Below the pieces are notes generated by a model. The model was given only the letters and a program-made list of their open reading frames with translations. It made no database searches and was not told where the DNA came from. Of a stretch of 64,000 bases of DNA, positions 8,840-16,922 are shown one piece after another; the stretch's first letter is position 1; every line of letters starts with the position of its first letter. The stretch comes from Halopseudomonas bauzanensis (GTDB taxonomy: Bacteria; Pseudomonadota; Gammaproteobacteria; Pseudomonadales; Pseudomonadaceae). The translations under genes and the position numbers were made by a program. The stretch is taken from contig NZ_FOUA01000001.1 of the NCBI RefSeq assembly GCF_900114735.1, positions 1,190,278 through 1,254,277 of the forward strand, written 5' to 3'.

Positions 8840-10532
8840 GTTCACCTTCCTGCAATTCCACCTGCCGATCCAGCCAGTCCAGCCCCACCGTCTCATGACT
8901 GACCAGCAAAACAGTGCGGCCGCGGCTGAGCCGCTCCAGCAACCTGCCGATCAGCTCGGCGGTTTGCGGGTCCAGATGTGCCAGGGGTTCATCCAGCAGC
9001 CAGACCCAGGTATCACGCAATAACAGCCGGGCCAGGGCCAGACGGCTGAGCTGGCCACCGGATAGCCCCAGCCCGCGCTCGCCCAGCGGCGTTGCCAGTT
9101 GCAGGGGCAATTGCCGCAGCAGGGGCCACAGGTCGACCTCCTGCAACGCCGCAATCAGCTGCTGGTTGCTGGCGCCGGGCGCCGCGAGGCGCAGATTGTC
9201 TGCCAGCGTGCCCGGAATCAGCTCCGGTTGCTGGGCCAGAAAGCCCACATGACGATGCCAGTCGCTGCGCCGCACGACATCCAGCGGCAGGTCATCGATC
9301 AGTACCTCACCGGTATGGGGCAGAAACCCCAGCAGTACATGCAGCAGGGTCGATTTGCCACTGCCACTGGGCCCGCGCAACCAGACCCGTTCACCCGCGG
9401 CCAGACGCAGATCCAGCGGGCACAGGCGCGCTGCGGCGCCGGGCAGATCGATACCGACGCTGCGACAATCAATGACCGGGGCCTGCTGGAGTTGCAACGG
9501 CTCCGTGCCCGGATGCTGCCACAGCTCAAGCTTCAGCAACGGCAGCAATTCGGCGAGCGCGCCCTCGGCTTCGGCTCGCGCATGGTAATCGCTGCCCAAC
9601 TGCCGCAGCGGTGCATAGAACTCCGGCGCCAGCAGCAGAATAAACAGGGCGCCCTGATAAGGCACCGGAATCTCGCCCTGGGCCCAGGGCAGCATGCCCA
9701 GCAGGCCCATGCCCAGATAGAGCGCCACCATGGCGATGGCGATCGAGGCGAACAGCTCCAGCACTGCGCCGGACAAGAACGCCATGCGCAGCACGCGCAT
9801 GGTGCGGCTGCGGTAATCCTCGGCGGCCTGCTCCACCGCCAGCTGCGCCCTATCCAGCGCCTGCAGATGGCGCAGGGTTGCCATGCCACGGAGCAGATCG
9901 AGAAAACGCCCGCTCATCTGTCCCAGCGCCACGAACTGGCGCTGGCTGGCGTTCGCCGCCGCCTGGCCCAACAACACCATGAACAGCGGCACCAACGGCG
10001 CTGTCGCCAGCAGCAAGGCGGCAGCCAGCAGACTGTGCCAGGCGGTGGCCAACAACAGCAGCAGCGGGACGATGACCACCAATTGGCGCTGCACCTGATA
10101 ACGGCTGACATAGCCATCCAGCGCATCCACCTGCTCCAGCAGACGGCTGCCCAGTTCGGCATCGGCGCCGAGCCCACGCCGCGCCGGCCCGAGCATCGCC
10201 AACCGCTGCAGCAATTGTTCGCGCAGCGCCTGGCGCACCCGCAGGCTGGCCCGCTGCGACAGGCGTTCGCGGCCGTATTGCAGCCATGGGCGGAGGATAA
10301 AGCAGAGCGGCAGCCCGACCAGCCACGGCCACCAGAAGGAAGAATCGAAGCTGGCCAAGCTGCCCGCCTGCCAGGCAAGCAGCCAGTGGCTGAACAGGCT
10401 GGCCAGCAACCAGCTCTGCAGGATGAACAACCCGGCCGCCGCGACGGCCAGCGCCAGCGCCGCATTCAGCAAGCGCTGTTGCGGCGCCAGCAGCCAACGG
10501 AGCCAGCTTTTTGTCTCTGCAGGATCAGACAC
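8832..10532 (-). CDS. cydD: CydD subunit of the CydDC cysteine/glutathione ABC exporter
   Basis: A 566-residue ABC exporter half with an N-terminal six-segment membrane domain and a C-terminal ATPase domain (GPSGSGKST Walker A, LSGGQ signature, WVWLLDEP Walker B, VSHE switch histidine). It pairs with CydC to keep the periplasm supplied with thiol reductant and to allow haem insertion into the bd oxidase. It starts 14 bases after the cydB stop and overlaps cydC at its own 3' end. Length and order match the usual cydDC arrangement; here it is fused into the oxidase operon itself. Confidence 0.9.
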   Translation of the reverse strand: MSDPAETKSWLRWLLAPQQRLLNAALALAVAAAGLFILQSWLLASLFSHWLLAWQAGSLASFDSSFWWPWLVGLPLCFILRPWLQYGRERLSQRASLRVRQALREQLLQRLAMLGPARRGLGADAELGSRLLEQVDALDGYVSRYQVQRQLVVIVPLLLLLATAWHSLLAAALLLATAPLVPLFMVLLGQAAANASQRQFVALGQMSGRFLDLLRGMATLRHLQALDRAQLAVEQAAEDYRSRTMRVLRMAFLSGAVLELFASIAIAMVALYLGMGLLGMLPWAQGEIPVPYQGALFILLLAPEFYAPLRQLGSDYHARAEAEGALAELLPLLKLELWQHPGTEPLQLQQAPVIDCRSVGIDLPGAAARLCPLDLRLAAGERVWLRGPSGSGKSTLLHVLLGFLPHTGEVLIDDLPLDVVRRSDWHRHVGFLAQQPELIPGTLADNLRLAAPGASNQQLIAALQEVDLWPLLRQLPLQLATPLGERGLGLSGGQLSRLALARLLLRDTWVWLLDEPLAHLDPQTAELIGRLLERLSRGRTVLLVSHETVGLDWLDRQVELQEGEHG

Positions 10533-10546
10533 CGGCGCAGCGCTGC

Positions 10547-11548
10547 TCAGTGGTAACCCTCACCCACCTTGACCTTGCCGCGAAACACCCAGTAGGTCCA
10601 GGCGGTGTAGGCCAGGATCACCGGAATCACGAACAGCATGCCAATCAGCAGGAACAGCTGCGAACCCGGCGCAGCGGCGGCGTCCCACAGTGTGTAGTTG
10701 GGCGGCACCACATAGGGCCATTTGGTCACCAGCAGACCGAGATAGGTAAAGGCGAACATGCCCATGGTCGCAACAAAGGGCATGGACTGTTGGCGTCGAC
10801 GCAGGCCGCGCACTACCAGCAAGGCAAACAGCAACGCCGACAAGGGGAAGATCCAGATCAGCCGGATCACGCTGAACCAGCGCTCGAAAGCCGATGGGTC
10901 CACCGCCGGGGTCCATACGCTTACTACTGCAAAGACTGCCAGCACGGCGGCCAGCAACCAGGGCGCCAGCCGGTAGACCCACTGCTGGATATGCCCCTCC
11001 GTCTTCATGATCAGCCAGGTGCTGCCAAGCAGCGCGTAACCGGCCACCAGCCCCAGCCCGGTCAATACGGTAAAGGGCGTCAGCCAGTCCAACGCGCCGC
11101 CCACGTAACGGCCATCCAGCGTGTTGAAGCCTTCGATATAGGCGCCCACCACCGCGCCCTGGGCAAAGGCCGCAACCATGGAACCGCCGGCAAATGCCCA
11201 GTTCCACAAGTAGCGGTGGGAGCCGGCCTTGAAGCGGAATTCGAAGGCCACGCCGCGGAAGATCAGCCCGGCCAGCATCAAAAATACACCGATGTACAGC
11301 GCCGGCATCAATACCGAATAGACCAGCGGGAAGGCTGCCAGCAACCCCGCCCCACCGAGAATCAGCCAAGTCTCGTTGCCGTCCCAGACCGGTGCCACCG
11401 AGTTCATCATTACGTCCCGCGCGTCCTCATCCGGGGCGAAGGGAAACAGGATACCCACCCCCAGATCGAAACCGTCCATGAGCACGTACATCATGATGCC
11501 GAAGGCGATGATCACCGCCCAGATAATAGTCAGATCAATGCCATGCAT
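10547..11548 (-). CDS. cydB: Cytochrome bd-type quinol oxidase subunit II
   Basis: A 333-residue integral membrane subunit with about eight to nine hydrophobic segments. The N-terminus MHGIDLTIIWAVIIAFGIMM followed by a DGFDLGVG motif is diagnostic of CydB/CioB. It stabilises the haem-bearing CydA subunit in the cytoplasmic membrane. Start ATG 11548 is chosen because upstream in-frame codons lie inside cydA. Only one base separates it from the cydA stop at 11550, so it is coupled to cydA. Confidence 0.92.
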   Translation of the reverse strand: MHGIDLTIIWAVIIAFGIMMYVLMDGFDLGVGILFPFAPDEDARDVMMNSVAPVWDGNETWLILGGAGLLAAFPLVYSVLMPALYIGVFLMLAGLIFRGVAFEFRFKAGSHRYLWNWAFAGGSMVAAFAQGAVVGAYIEGFNTLDGRYVGGALDWLTPFTVLTGLGLVAGYALLGSTWLIMKTEGHIQQWVYRLAPWLLAAVLAVFAVVSVWTPAVDPSAFERWFSVIRLIWIFPLSALLFALLVVRGLRRRQQSMPFVATMGMFAFTYLGLLVTKWPYVVPPNYTLWDAAAAPGSQLFLLIGMLFVIPVILAYTAWTYWVFRGKVKVGEGYH

Positions 11549-11549
11549 A

Positions 11550-12953
11550 TCAGCGCCCTCCTTCTTCGATACCGACGTGAGACGCCGACAGCGGCCGCTT
11601 CGGACGCTCGATGTCGTGTACCTCCTCGTCATCCTGGTCGATACTTTCCAGACCGGCGCGCAATACCAGCATCAGGTAGTACAGACCGGCGCTGAAGATC
11701 GCCGCATAGACCGCGATGTAGCCCAACAGGGTGAAGAGCACCATTCCACCGGTCAGCGATGGTGTCAGCCCTTCCGCATGACTCATCTGCCCATATACCA
11801 CCCAGGGGAAGCGACCTACCTCCGTGACGATCCAGCCACACAGCACCGCAGCGAAGGGCGCGAAGGTCATCAGCCGCATGGCGTTGAGAAACTGCGGTTG
11901 CCGCCAGTAGCGCCCTCCGGCGCGTAGAAACAGTCCGGCAAGCGCGCAGCCGATCATCAGCAAGCCGATACCCACCATGATGCGGAACGCCCAGAACACG
12001 ATCCACACCGGCGGCCGCTCCTCCGGCGCCACTTCCTTGAGCCCCGGCACCTCACCGTCCAGATCATGAGTGAGGATCAGACTACCCAGTTTCGGCAAGC
12101 CGATCTCGAAGTGATTGGTCTCGTTCTCCTGATCGGGAATGGCAAACAACAGCAGCGGCATGCCGCGCGTGGTCTCCCAGTTGCCCTCGATCGCCGCCAC
12201 CTTGGTGGGTTGGTGTTCAAGGGTATTCAAACCGTGATAGTCACCGACCACTGCCTGGGTCGGCGCCAGGAACAGGATCAGCCACAGGCACATGGACAAT
12301 GCCCGGCGGTTGGCCTCCACCTCACGCCCCACCAGCAAGTACCAGGCGCTGACGCCCGCCACCACGAATGAGCCGGTCAGGAACGACGCCAACACCATAT
12401 GCGTGAAACGGTACGGGAAGGACGGGTTGAAGATGGCTTCGCGCCAGCTGCCGACCACGAACATACCATCGGTCAGCTCGGTGCCGACCGGTGTATGCAT
12501 CCAGCTATTGGCCGCCAGAATCCAGAAGGTGGAAATAATCGTACCCAATGCCACCATACAGGCGGCGAACAGGTGTACCCCCGGCGGCACCTTGTTGCGC
12601 CCGAACAGCAGTACCCCAAGAAAAGCCGCCTCCAGGAAGAATGCGGTCACCACCTCGTAGCTGAGCATGGGCCCGATGAAATTGGCCGCCGCATAGGAAA
12701 AATTGCTCCAGTTGGTGCCGAACTGGAAGGACATGACGATACCCGACACCACCCCCATGGCGAAGGCCACCGCGAACACCTGAATCCAGAACTGCGACAG
12801 CCGCGTGTATAACGGATTGCCGGTCTTGAATGCCAAGGCTTCAAGAAAGGCGATAAAGGTCGCCAGACCGATGGTGAACACGGGAAAAATCGCATGAAAA
12901 CAGACAACGAAAGCAAATTGCAGGCGAGATAGCAGCAGCGGATCGAGTTCCAT
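11550..12953 (-). CDS. cydA: Cytochrome bd-type quinol oxidase subunit I, short Q-loop (CioA-like)
   Basis: Haem-carrying subunit that oxidises quinol and reduces oxygen to water without proton pumping. ATG 12953 (MELDPLLLSRLQFAFVV) follows AAGGAGT at a good distance; the longer in-frame extension has no such support. H20 in the first helix and the NSWMHTPVG segment match the haem-ligand regions. The protein has 467 residues and the Q-loop is short (GNWETTRGMPLL through EERPPVW), closer to the cyanide-insensitive CioA type than to the longer E. coli CydA. GRFPWVVYGQ replaces the usual GRQPW. It is first in cydABDC; the 228-bp upstream region is shared with a divergent porin gene and I saw no convincing ANR/FNR box. 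Confidence 0.9.
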   Translation of the reverse strand: MELDPLLLSRLQFAFVVCFHAIFPVFTIGLATFIAFLEALAFKTGNPLYTRLSQFWIQVFAVAFAMGVVSGIVMSFQFGTNWSNFSYAAANFIGPMLSYEVVTAFFLEAAFLGVLLFGRNKVPPGVHLFAACMVALGTIISTFWILAANSWMHTPVGTELTDGMFVVGSWREAIFNPSFPYRFTHMVLASFLTGSFVVAGVSAWYLLVGREVEANRRALSMCLWLILFLAPTQAVVGDYHGLNTLEHQPTKVAAIEGNWETTRGMPLLLFAIPDQENETNHFEIGLPKLGSLILTHDLDGEVPGLKEVAPEERPPVWIVFWAFRIMVGIGLLMIGCALAGLFLRAGGRYWRQPQFLNAMRLMTFAPFAAVLCGWIVTEVGRFPWVVYGQMSHAEGLTPSLTGGMVLFTLLGYIAVYAAIFSAGLYYLMLVLRAGLESIDQDDEEVHDIERPKRPLSASHVGIEEGGR

Positions 12954-13181
12954 CTGTGCAACTCCTTGGACTGGAGAAAGAAAACCGGCGGCACCGATAT
13001 CCACAGGGGTAACAGGCAACACGATACCATCAGGCGGATCACGCGGCGTGCGACATAATGTCTGTGACAGGCAATGGCCCAAGGTGTTCCAGAGATCCGC
13101 GCTCGGCATTGCGATGCCGTTTGGCTTTTTCGGCAAAGGCTTTAATATGCGCGCTTCTCAACCCAGTAGTCGGAATCCACA

Positions 13182-13955
13182 ATGCACAAACCGATCATCG
13201 GCATCGCGGCCACCACCCTGGCACTCGCCAGCAGCCTTGCCGCCGCTTCCCCCTTGCAATGGCAAGACAACAGCCTGACCTACCTGTACGGCAATGATTT
13301 CGAGGTCGACCCCAAGACCCAGCAGGCAGTCACCTTCGAGCATGTCAGCGGCTGGAGTTTTGGCGACCTGTTCCTGTTTGTCGACAGCATTCACTACAAC
13401 GGGGCCAAGGATGCCAATGGCAACAACAGCACCTGGTATGGGGAAGTCGCACCGCGCCTGTCATTCGGCAAGCTGAGTGGACAACAGCTCACATTCGGCC
13501 CGATCACCGATGTACTGCTGGCCGGTACTTACGAGCGTGGCCGTGGCGACATCAAGAACTACCTGCTCGGACCCGGCTTTGACCTGAACCTGCCCGGCTT
13601 CGACTACTTCCAGCTCAATACCTACTACCGTCACTCCGATACGCCGGACGGCGTGCGGGGCGCCTGGCAGGTGACCCCGGTGTGGGCGGTGACCTTGCCG
13701 GTCGGCAAGTCGGATATCCTGATCGATGGCTACATCGACTGGATCGTCGACAACGATGGGGATGGCAAGCACGCCAACCTGCATTTCAATCCACAGGTCA
13801 AATATGATCTGGGCAAGGCGCTGGGCTGGAAGGCCAAACAGCTGTATACCGGCATCGAGTACAGCTACTGGAAAGACAAGTACGGTATCAAGAATACCGC
13901 AGCTTTCGATACCAACCAGAACGTCACCAACCTGCTGGTCAAGGTGCACTTCTGA
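13182..13955 (+). CDS. Tsx/OmpK-family outer membrane channel protein
   Basis: A 257-residue exported beta-barrel protein. Residues 1-22 are a typical signal peptide (MHKPIIGIAATTLALASSL then AAA before SPLQW). The mature part alternates aromatic strands (LTYLYGNDFEVD, WYGEVAPRLSF, QLYTGIEYSYWKDKYG) and ends in KVHF with a C-terminal phenylalanine, the assembly signal for outer membrane proteins. The pattern fits the nucleoside-specific Tsx/OmpK channel family; the solute here is unknown. It is transcribed divergently from cydA and is probably a single-gene unit. Confidence 0.8.
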   Translation: MHKPIIGIAATTLALASSLAAASPLQWQDNSLTYLYGNDFEVDPKTQQAVTFEHVSGWSFGDLFLFVDSIHYNGAKDANGNNSTWYGEVAPRLSFGKLSGQQLTFGPITDVLLAGTYERGRGDIKNYLLGPGFDLNLPGFDYFQLNTYYRHSDTPDGVRGAWQVTPVWAVTLPVGKSDILIDGYIDWIVDNDGDGKHANLHFNPQVKYDLGKALGWKAKQLYTGIEYSYWKDKYGIKNTAAFDTNQNVTNLLVKVHF

Positions 13956-13982
13956 TCAGTTGATAGCGCCGGTGTCGCCTGT

Positions 13983-14162
13983 TCAGCTCAGCGACACCGC
14001 CTCCAGAATGCGTGTCCCTATTGTCACCAGCAACACGGCAGAGCCAAACAGCATCAGCCCCACCCCCCAACCCTTGTCGCGAAAGCTGAACCCGGTGCCC
14101 AGCAACAGAAAGCCGATCACCAGCAGGCCCAGCATGAGGTGAAGTTCATCAGTAGGGGTCAT
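13983..14162 (-). CDS. Small two-helix membrane protein (59 aa)
   Basis: Reads MTPTDELHLMLGLLVIGFLL, then a charged turn (FRDKGWG) and a second hydrophobic helix (VGLMLFGSAVLLVTIG), ending in EAVSLS. A purine-rich GAAGAGAG lies just upstream of the ATG. The hairpin topology and clean stop make it a credible small membrane protein, but I do not recognise the family. It follows the porin gene in convergent orientation and lies downstream of the DUF945 gene on the same strand. Confidence 0.5.
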   Translation of the reverse strand: MTPTDELHLMLGLLVIGFLLLGTGFSFRDKGWGVGLMLFGSAVLLVTIGTRILEAVSLS

Positions 14163-14263
14163 TGCAACTCTCTTCGATGGTTGCCTGCGGACTGCCTGTC
14201 GCAGGCTGGACCGAACATGTTACTTGCCCGCCATGACACTGCCAAGGCGGGCAATACCGGGCG

Positions 14264-15700
14264 TTATTTCAATGCTTCCAGACTGGTGTCCGGTGACAGC
14301 ATCGCCAGCATCCCGATGAAGTCTTCAAGGGGAATACTCTGGCCGTTGAGGTCGATGAGACCGTCGGCATAACGCAGGTTGGACAGAATGTTGTCACCCT
14401 CGAGCGTACCCAGTTGCATCATCTCCGCCATGCCTGCGGCCATCTCCGCCAACATCAACGCTTCCTGCTCCACCGCAGCCGCGTCCGCGTCCGGCTGGAA
14501 CAGCGCCTTGTAACGCACCATATCACTCAGCATCGGTTTGGACAGCGTCAGATTGGCGTCCAGGCCACCAATCAACTGCTGCGCCAGCATGGCCGGCGGC
14601 AGATCGAAGGACGCCGGCTGGCTCAGATCCACCCCCAGGGTGAAGCGGCTTTCGCCATTGGCCGTCCGGATCGACAGGTTATCCAGCGCCACCCTCGGTT
14701 TGCGCTCCAGCAACTGCTGCATCGCCGTGGTGAACTGCTCCTCCAGCGCCTGCGGATCACTCGGCTCAAGGCCCATGCTCAGGGTGTTATACAGGCCGGC
14801 GAGCACGGCGGTCGCCGCCGGGTCGAGCCGGCTGAGACTCCAGTCCATGCGCACTGAACCCAACGACTGACCACCGTAGCTGACCGCACCCACCTGGTAG
14901 TTGAGCGCGCCCTTTACTCCCTCGGTGCCCAACGTGGTGCTGTCGGTCTGTACGATATCCTGCAGTACCATCACGGGTCCGTCGGCGATCTCCATGGCCA
15001 GGCTGTCCAGGGTCAGGCGACCATCACCCAGATACAGGCCGTATTCGCCCTCGCGGCGGCGATCCAATTCGAACTCACCACCCACCATGTCGATCTGGGC
15101 CAGCCCCTGGATCTTCAGCGAGTCGACCCGACCGGTCATCACCACCTTGCTGCCCTGGGTATCGGTGGCAAAATCCGCATCCAGACCGGAGAACGTCAGC
15201 TCGGTGCCATCCTCATTAACCACCATCGGTGCTATGCGGATATCGCCGGTAATGTCGTTGCGGTAACCGATGCTGCTATTGACCATCACCGGAGCCTGGG
15301 CGCGGCTGGCGGCGAACAACCCGGCGAGTGCATCGCTGGGCTCCAGTTCGGCATGACTGACCGCCATCACCGGCATCCAACGCAACGAAGCCAGTCGCGA
15401 CAGCGGCAGGGGACCGTGCTCGATCCGATCCTTGATGAACAGCTCGACCGGCAGCTCGGCGCTGTCAGTTGCCGGCAGAGCCAGGCGATAACGCGCTTCG
15501 CTGGAGAGAATGCCACGCTTGAATTCAACCAGCTCAAGGGCCATATCGCTACCCGGAAACTGCGCCGCCAGTTGCTCGTTGCCCTTGCGGACAGAGTCCT
15601 GCAGAACCGCCTCCAACCGCGTGCCCGTATACCAGGCCCCGGCGCTCCCTGCGCCCACCAACAACGCCAGCGTGCCCGCTGCTATCCCTGCCTTGTTCAT
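14264..15700 (-). CDS. DUF945 (YdgA-like) family protein
   Basis: A 478-residue protein with one N-terminal membrane anchor or signal segment (MNKAGIAAGTLALLVGAGSA) and a large periplasmic region. The start of the mature part (WYTGTRLEAVLQDSVRKGNE) and the repeated beta-rich units with LDNLSIRTANGES and LVEFKRGILSSEARYRL are typical of the DUF945/YdgA family. Its function is not established; the fold resembles AsmA-type or lipid-handling repeats. ATG 15700 is chosen because the upstream extension is not protein-like. It is divergent from the EamA gene. Confidence 0.75.
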   Translation of the reverse strand: MNKAGIAAGTLALLVGAGSAGAWYTGTRLEAVLQDSVRKGNEQLAAQFPGSDMALELVEFKRGILSSEARYRLALPATDSAELPVELFIKDRIEHGPLPLSRLASLRWMPVMAVSHAELEPSDALAGLFAASRAQAPVMVNSSIGYRNDITGDIRIAPMVVNEDGTELTFSGLDADFATDTQGSKVVMTGRVDSLKIQGLAQIDMVGGEFELDRRREGEYGLYLGDGRLTLDSLAMEIADGPVMVLQDIVQTDSTTLGTEGVKGALNYQVGAVSYGGQSLGSVRMDWSLSRLDPAATAVLAGLYNTLSMGLEPSDPQALEEQFTTAMQQLLERKPRVALDNLSIRTANGESRFTLGVDLSQPASFDLPPAMLAQQLIGGLDANLTLSKPMLSDMVRYKALFQPDADAAAVEQEALMLAEMAAGMAEMMQLGTLEGDNILSNLRYADGLIDLNGQSIPLEDFIGMLAMLSPDTSLEALK

Positions 15701-15849
15701 CGTGTTGTCCTTGCATGTGAATGGTATTGATTCGCCGCTGCGGCGAACCGCACAAATCTGCCACAGCCCTCGGCAGATTGCACTCCTTTCCCGAAGCTGG
15801 CTATCATCCTTCGCCGCCCTGGCCCAAGGGCTGTTGCCCAAGGAAACCC

Positions 15850-16740
15850 ATGTTCTATCTCATCGCCGTCACCCTGTTATGGGCCATCTCGTTCAGCCTG
15901 ATCGGCGCGTACCTGGCCGGCCAGGTCGACAGTTATTTCTCGGTACTGACTCGCATCGTCTTGGCCGGGGCGCTGTTCCTGCCGCTGCTGCGTCCGTGGC
16001 GGTTGCCCCGCGGCGCGGCTCCCGGCCTGCTCGCCGTGGGCGCACTGCAGTTCGGCCTGACCTATATCTGCCTGTATCTGTCCTTCGAGTTGCTCACGGT
16101 ACCCGAGGTGCTGCTGTTCACCATCTTCACGCCGCTGTATGTGGCGCTGGTGGACAATGCCTTGCGGCGGCGTTTCAGCGTCGGCCCGGTGGTCGCCACA
16201 CTGATCGCCGTAGTGGGCGCGGGCATCATTCGTTATGACGGGATTAGCGATGATTATGTGAAAGGCTTTCTATTATTGCAGCTGGCTAACCTCGCCTTCG
16301 CCCTGGGCCAGGTGGGATATGCCCATCTGGTGCATCACTTCCAGATGGACCGCCGCCAGCAGTGGCACGGTTTCGGCTTCTTCTTCATCGGCGCCCTGCT
16401 GCTGGCGCTACCGGCCTGGCTGTTGCTCGGCAATCACCAGCAGTTGCCACAGACGTGGCTGCACTGGAGCGTACTTGGCTGGCTGGGGCTGATCGCGTCC
16501 GGGCTGGGGTTCTTCTTCTGGAATCGCGGCGCCACCCAGGTGGATGCCGGCACCCTGGGCATCATGAATAACGCTTTGATTCCCGCTGGGCTGGTAGTCA
16601 ATCTGGTGATCTGGAATCAGCAAGCCGACCTGCCGCGCCTGCTGCTGGGCGGCGCGGTGATCGGCCTGTCGTTGTGGGTGAACCTGCGCTGGGACAGGTG
16701 GTTGGGACGGGTCAGAAAATCAGCATCAGCAGACCGATGA
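15850..16740 (+). CDS. EamA/DMT-superfamily metabolite exporter
   Basis: A 296-residue membrane protein with about ten hydrophobic helices in two EamA repeats (MFYLIAVTLLWAISFSLIGA at the N-terminus; WSVLGWLGLIASGLGFFFW opening the last part). Drug/metabolite transporters of this type commonly export amino acids, amines or carboxylates; the substrate cannot be assigned. ATG 15850 has AAGGAAA immediately upstream; the longer frame runs into the divergent promoter region. Its last 29 bases overlap a small gene on the other strand. Confidence 0.8.
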   Translation: MFYLIAVTLLWAISFSLIGAYLAGQVDSYFSVLTRIVLAGALFLPLLRPWRLPRGAAPGLLAVGALQFGLTYICLYLSFELLTVPEVLLFTIFTPLYVALVDNALRRRFSVGPVVATLIAVVGAGIIRYDGISDDYVKGFLLLQLANLAFALGQVGYAHLVHHFQMDRRQQWHGFGFFFIGALLLALPAWLLLGNHQQLPQTWLHWSVLGWLGLIASGLGFFFWNRGATQVDAGTLGIMNNALIPAGLVVNLVIWNQQADLPRLLLGGAVIGLSLWVNLRWDRWLGRVRKSASADR

Positions 16741-16798
16741 TGACCAGCAGACCAACCAGAAAGATGATACCTGCAGTGCTGGCGAGAAACTTGAGCAT
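16712..16798 (-). CDS. Very small hydrophobic peptide (28 aa)
   Basis: Starts MLKFLASTAG and continues as one unbroken hydrophobic helix (IIFLVGLLVIIGLLMLIF) to the stop. GGAG lies 6 nt before the ATG, which is good support for translation of so short an ORF. The 3' end overlaps the tail of the EamA gene on the opposite strand. It could be a small membrane regulator or a type I toxin-like peptide; I know no assigned family. Confidence 0.45.
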   Translation of the reverse strand: MLKFLASTAGIIFLVGLLVIIGLLMLIF

Positions 16799-16922
16799 AG
16801 AGAACTCCGTATTCGAGGTATGTCATTTTTCGACCCGGACGGTGGCCTGACAGTTCAGGCAAAAGCTCGCTTTCGGCATCTCCCGCGAGGGCGAAGAGTT
16901 CACTGGTAACCCTGGAGCCGGT

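Noticed and set aside
12954-13181. ANR/FNR box for the cydABDC promoter
   Set aside because: No TTGAT-N4-ATCAA-like palindrome could be found in the 228-bp divergent region.
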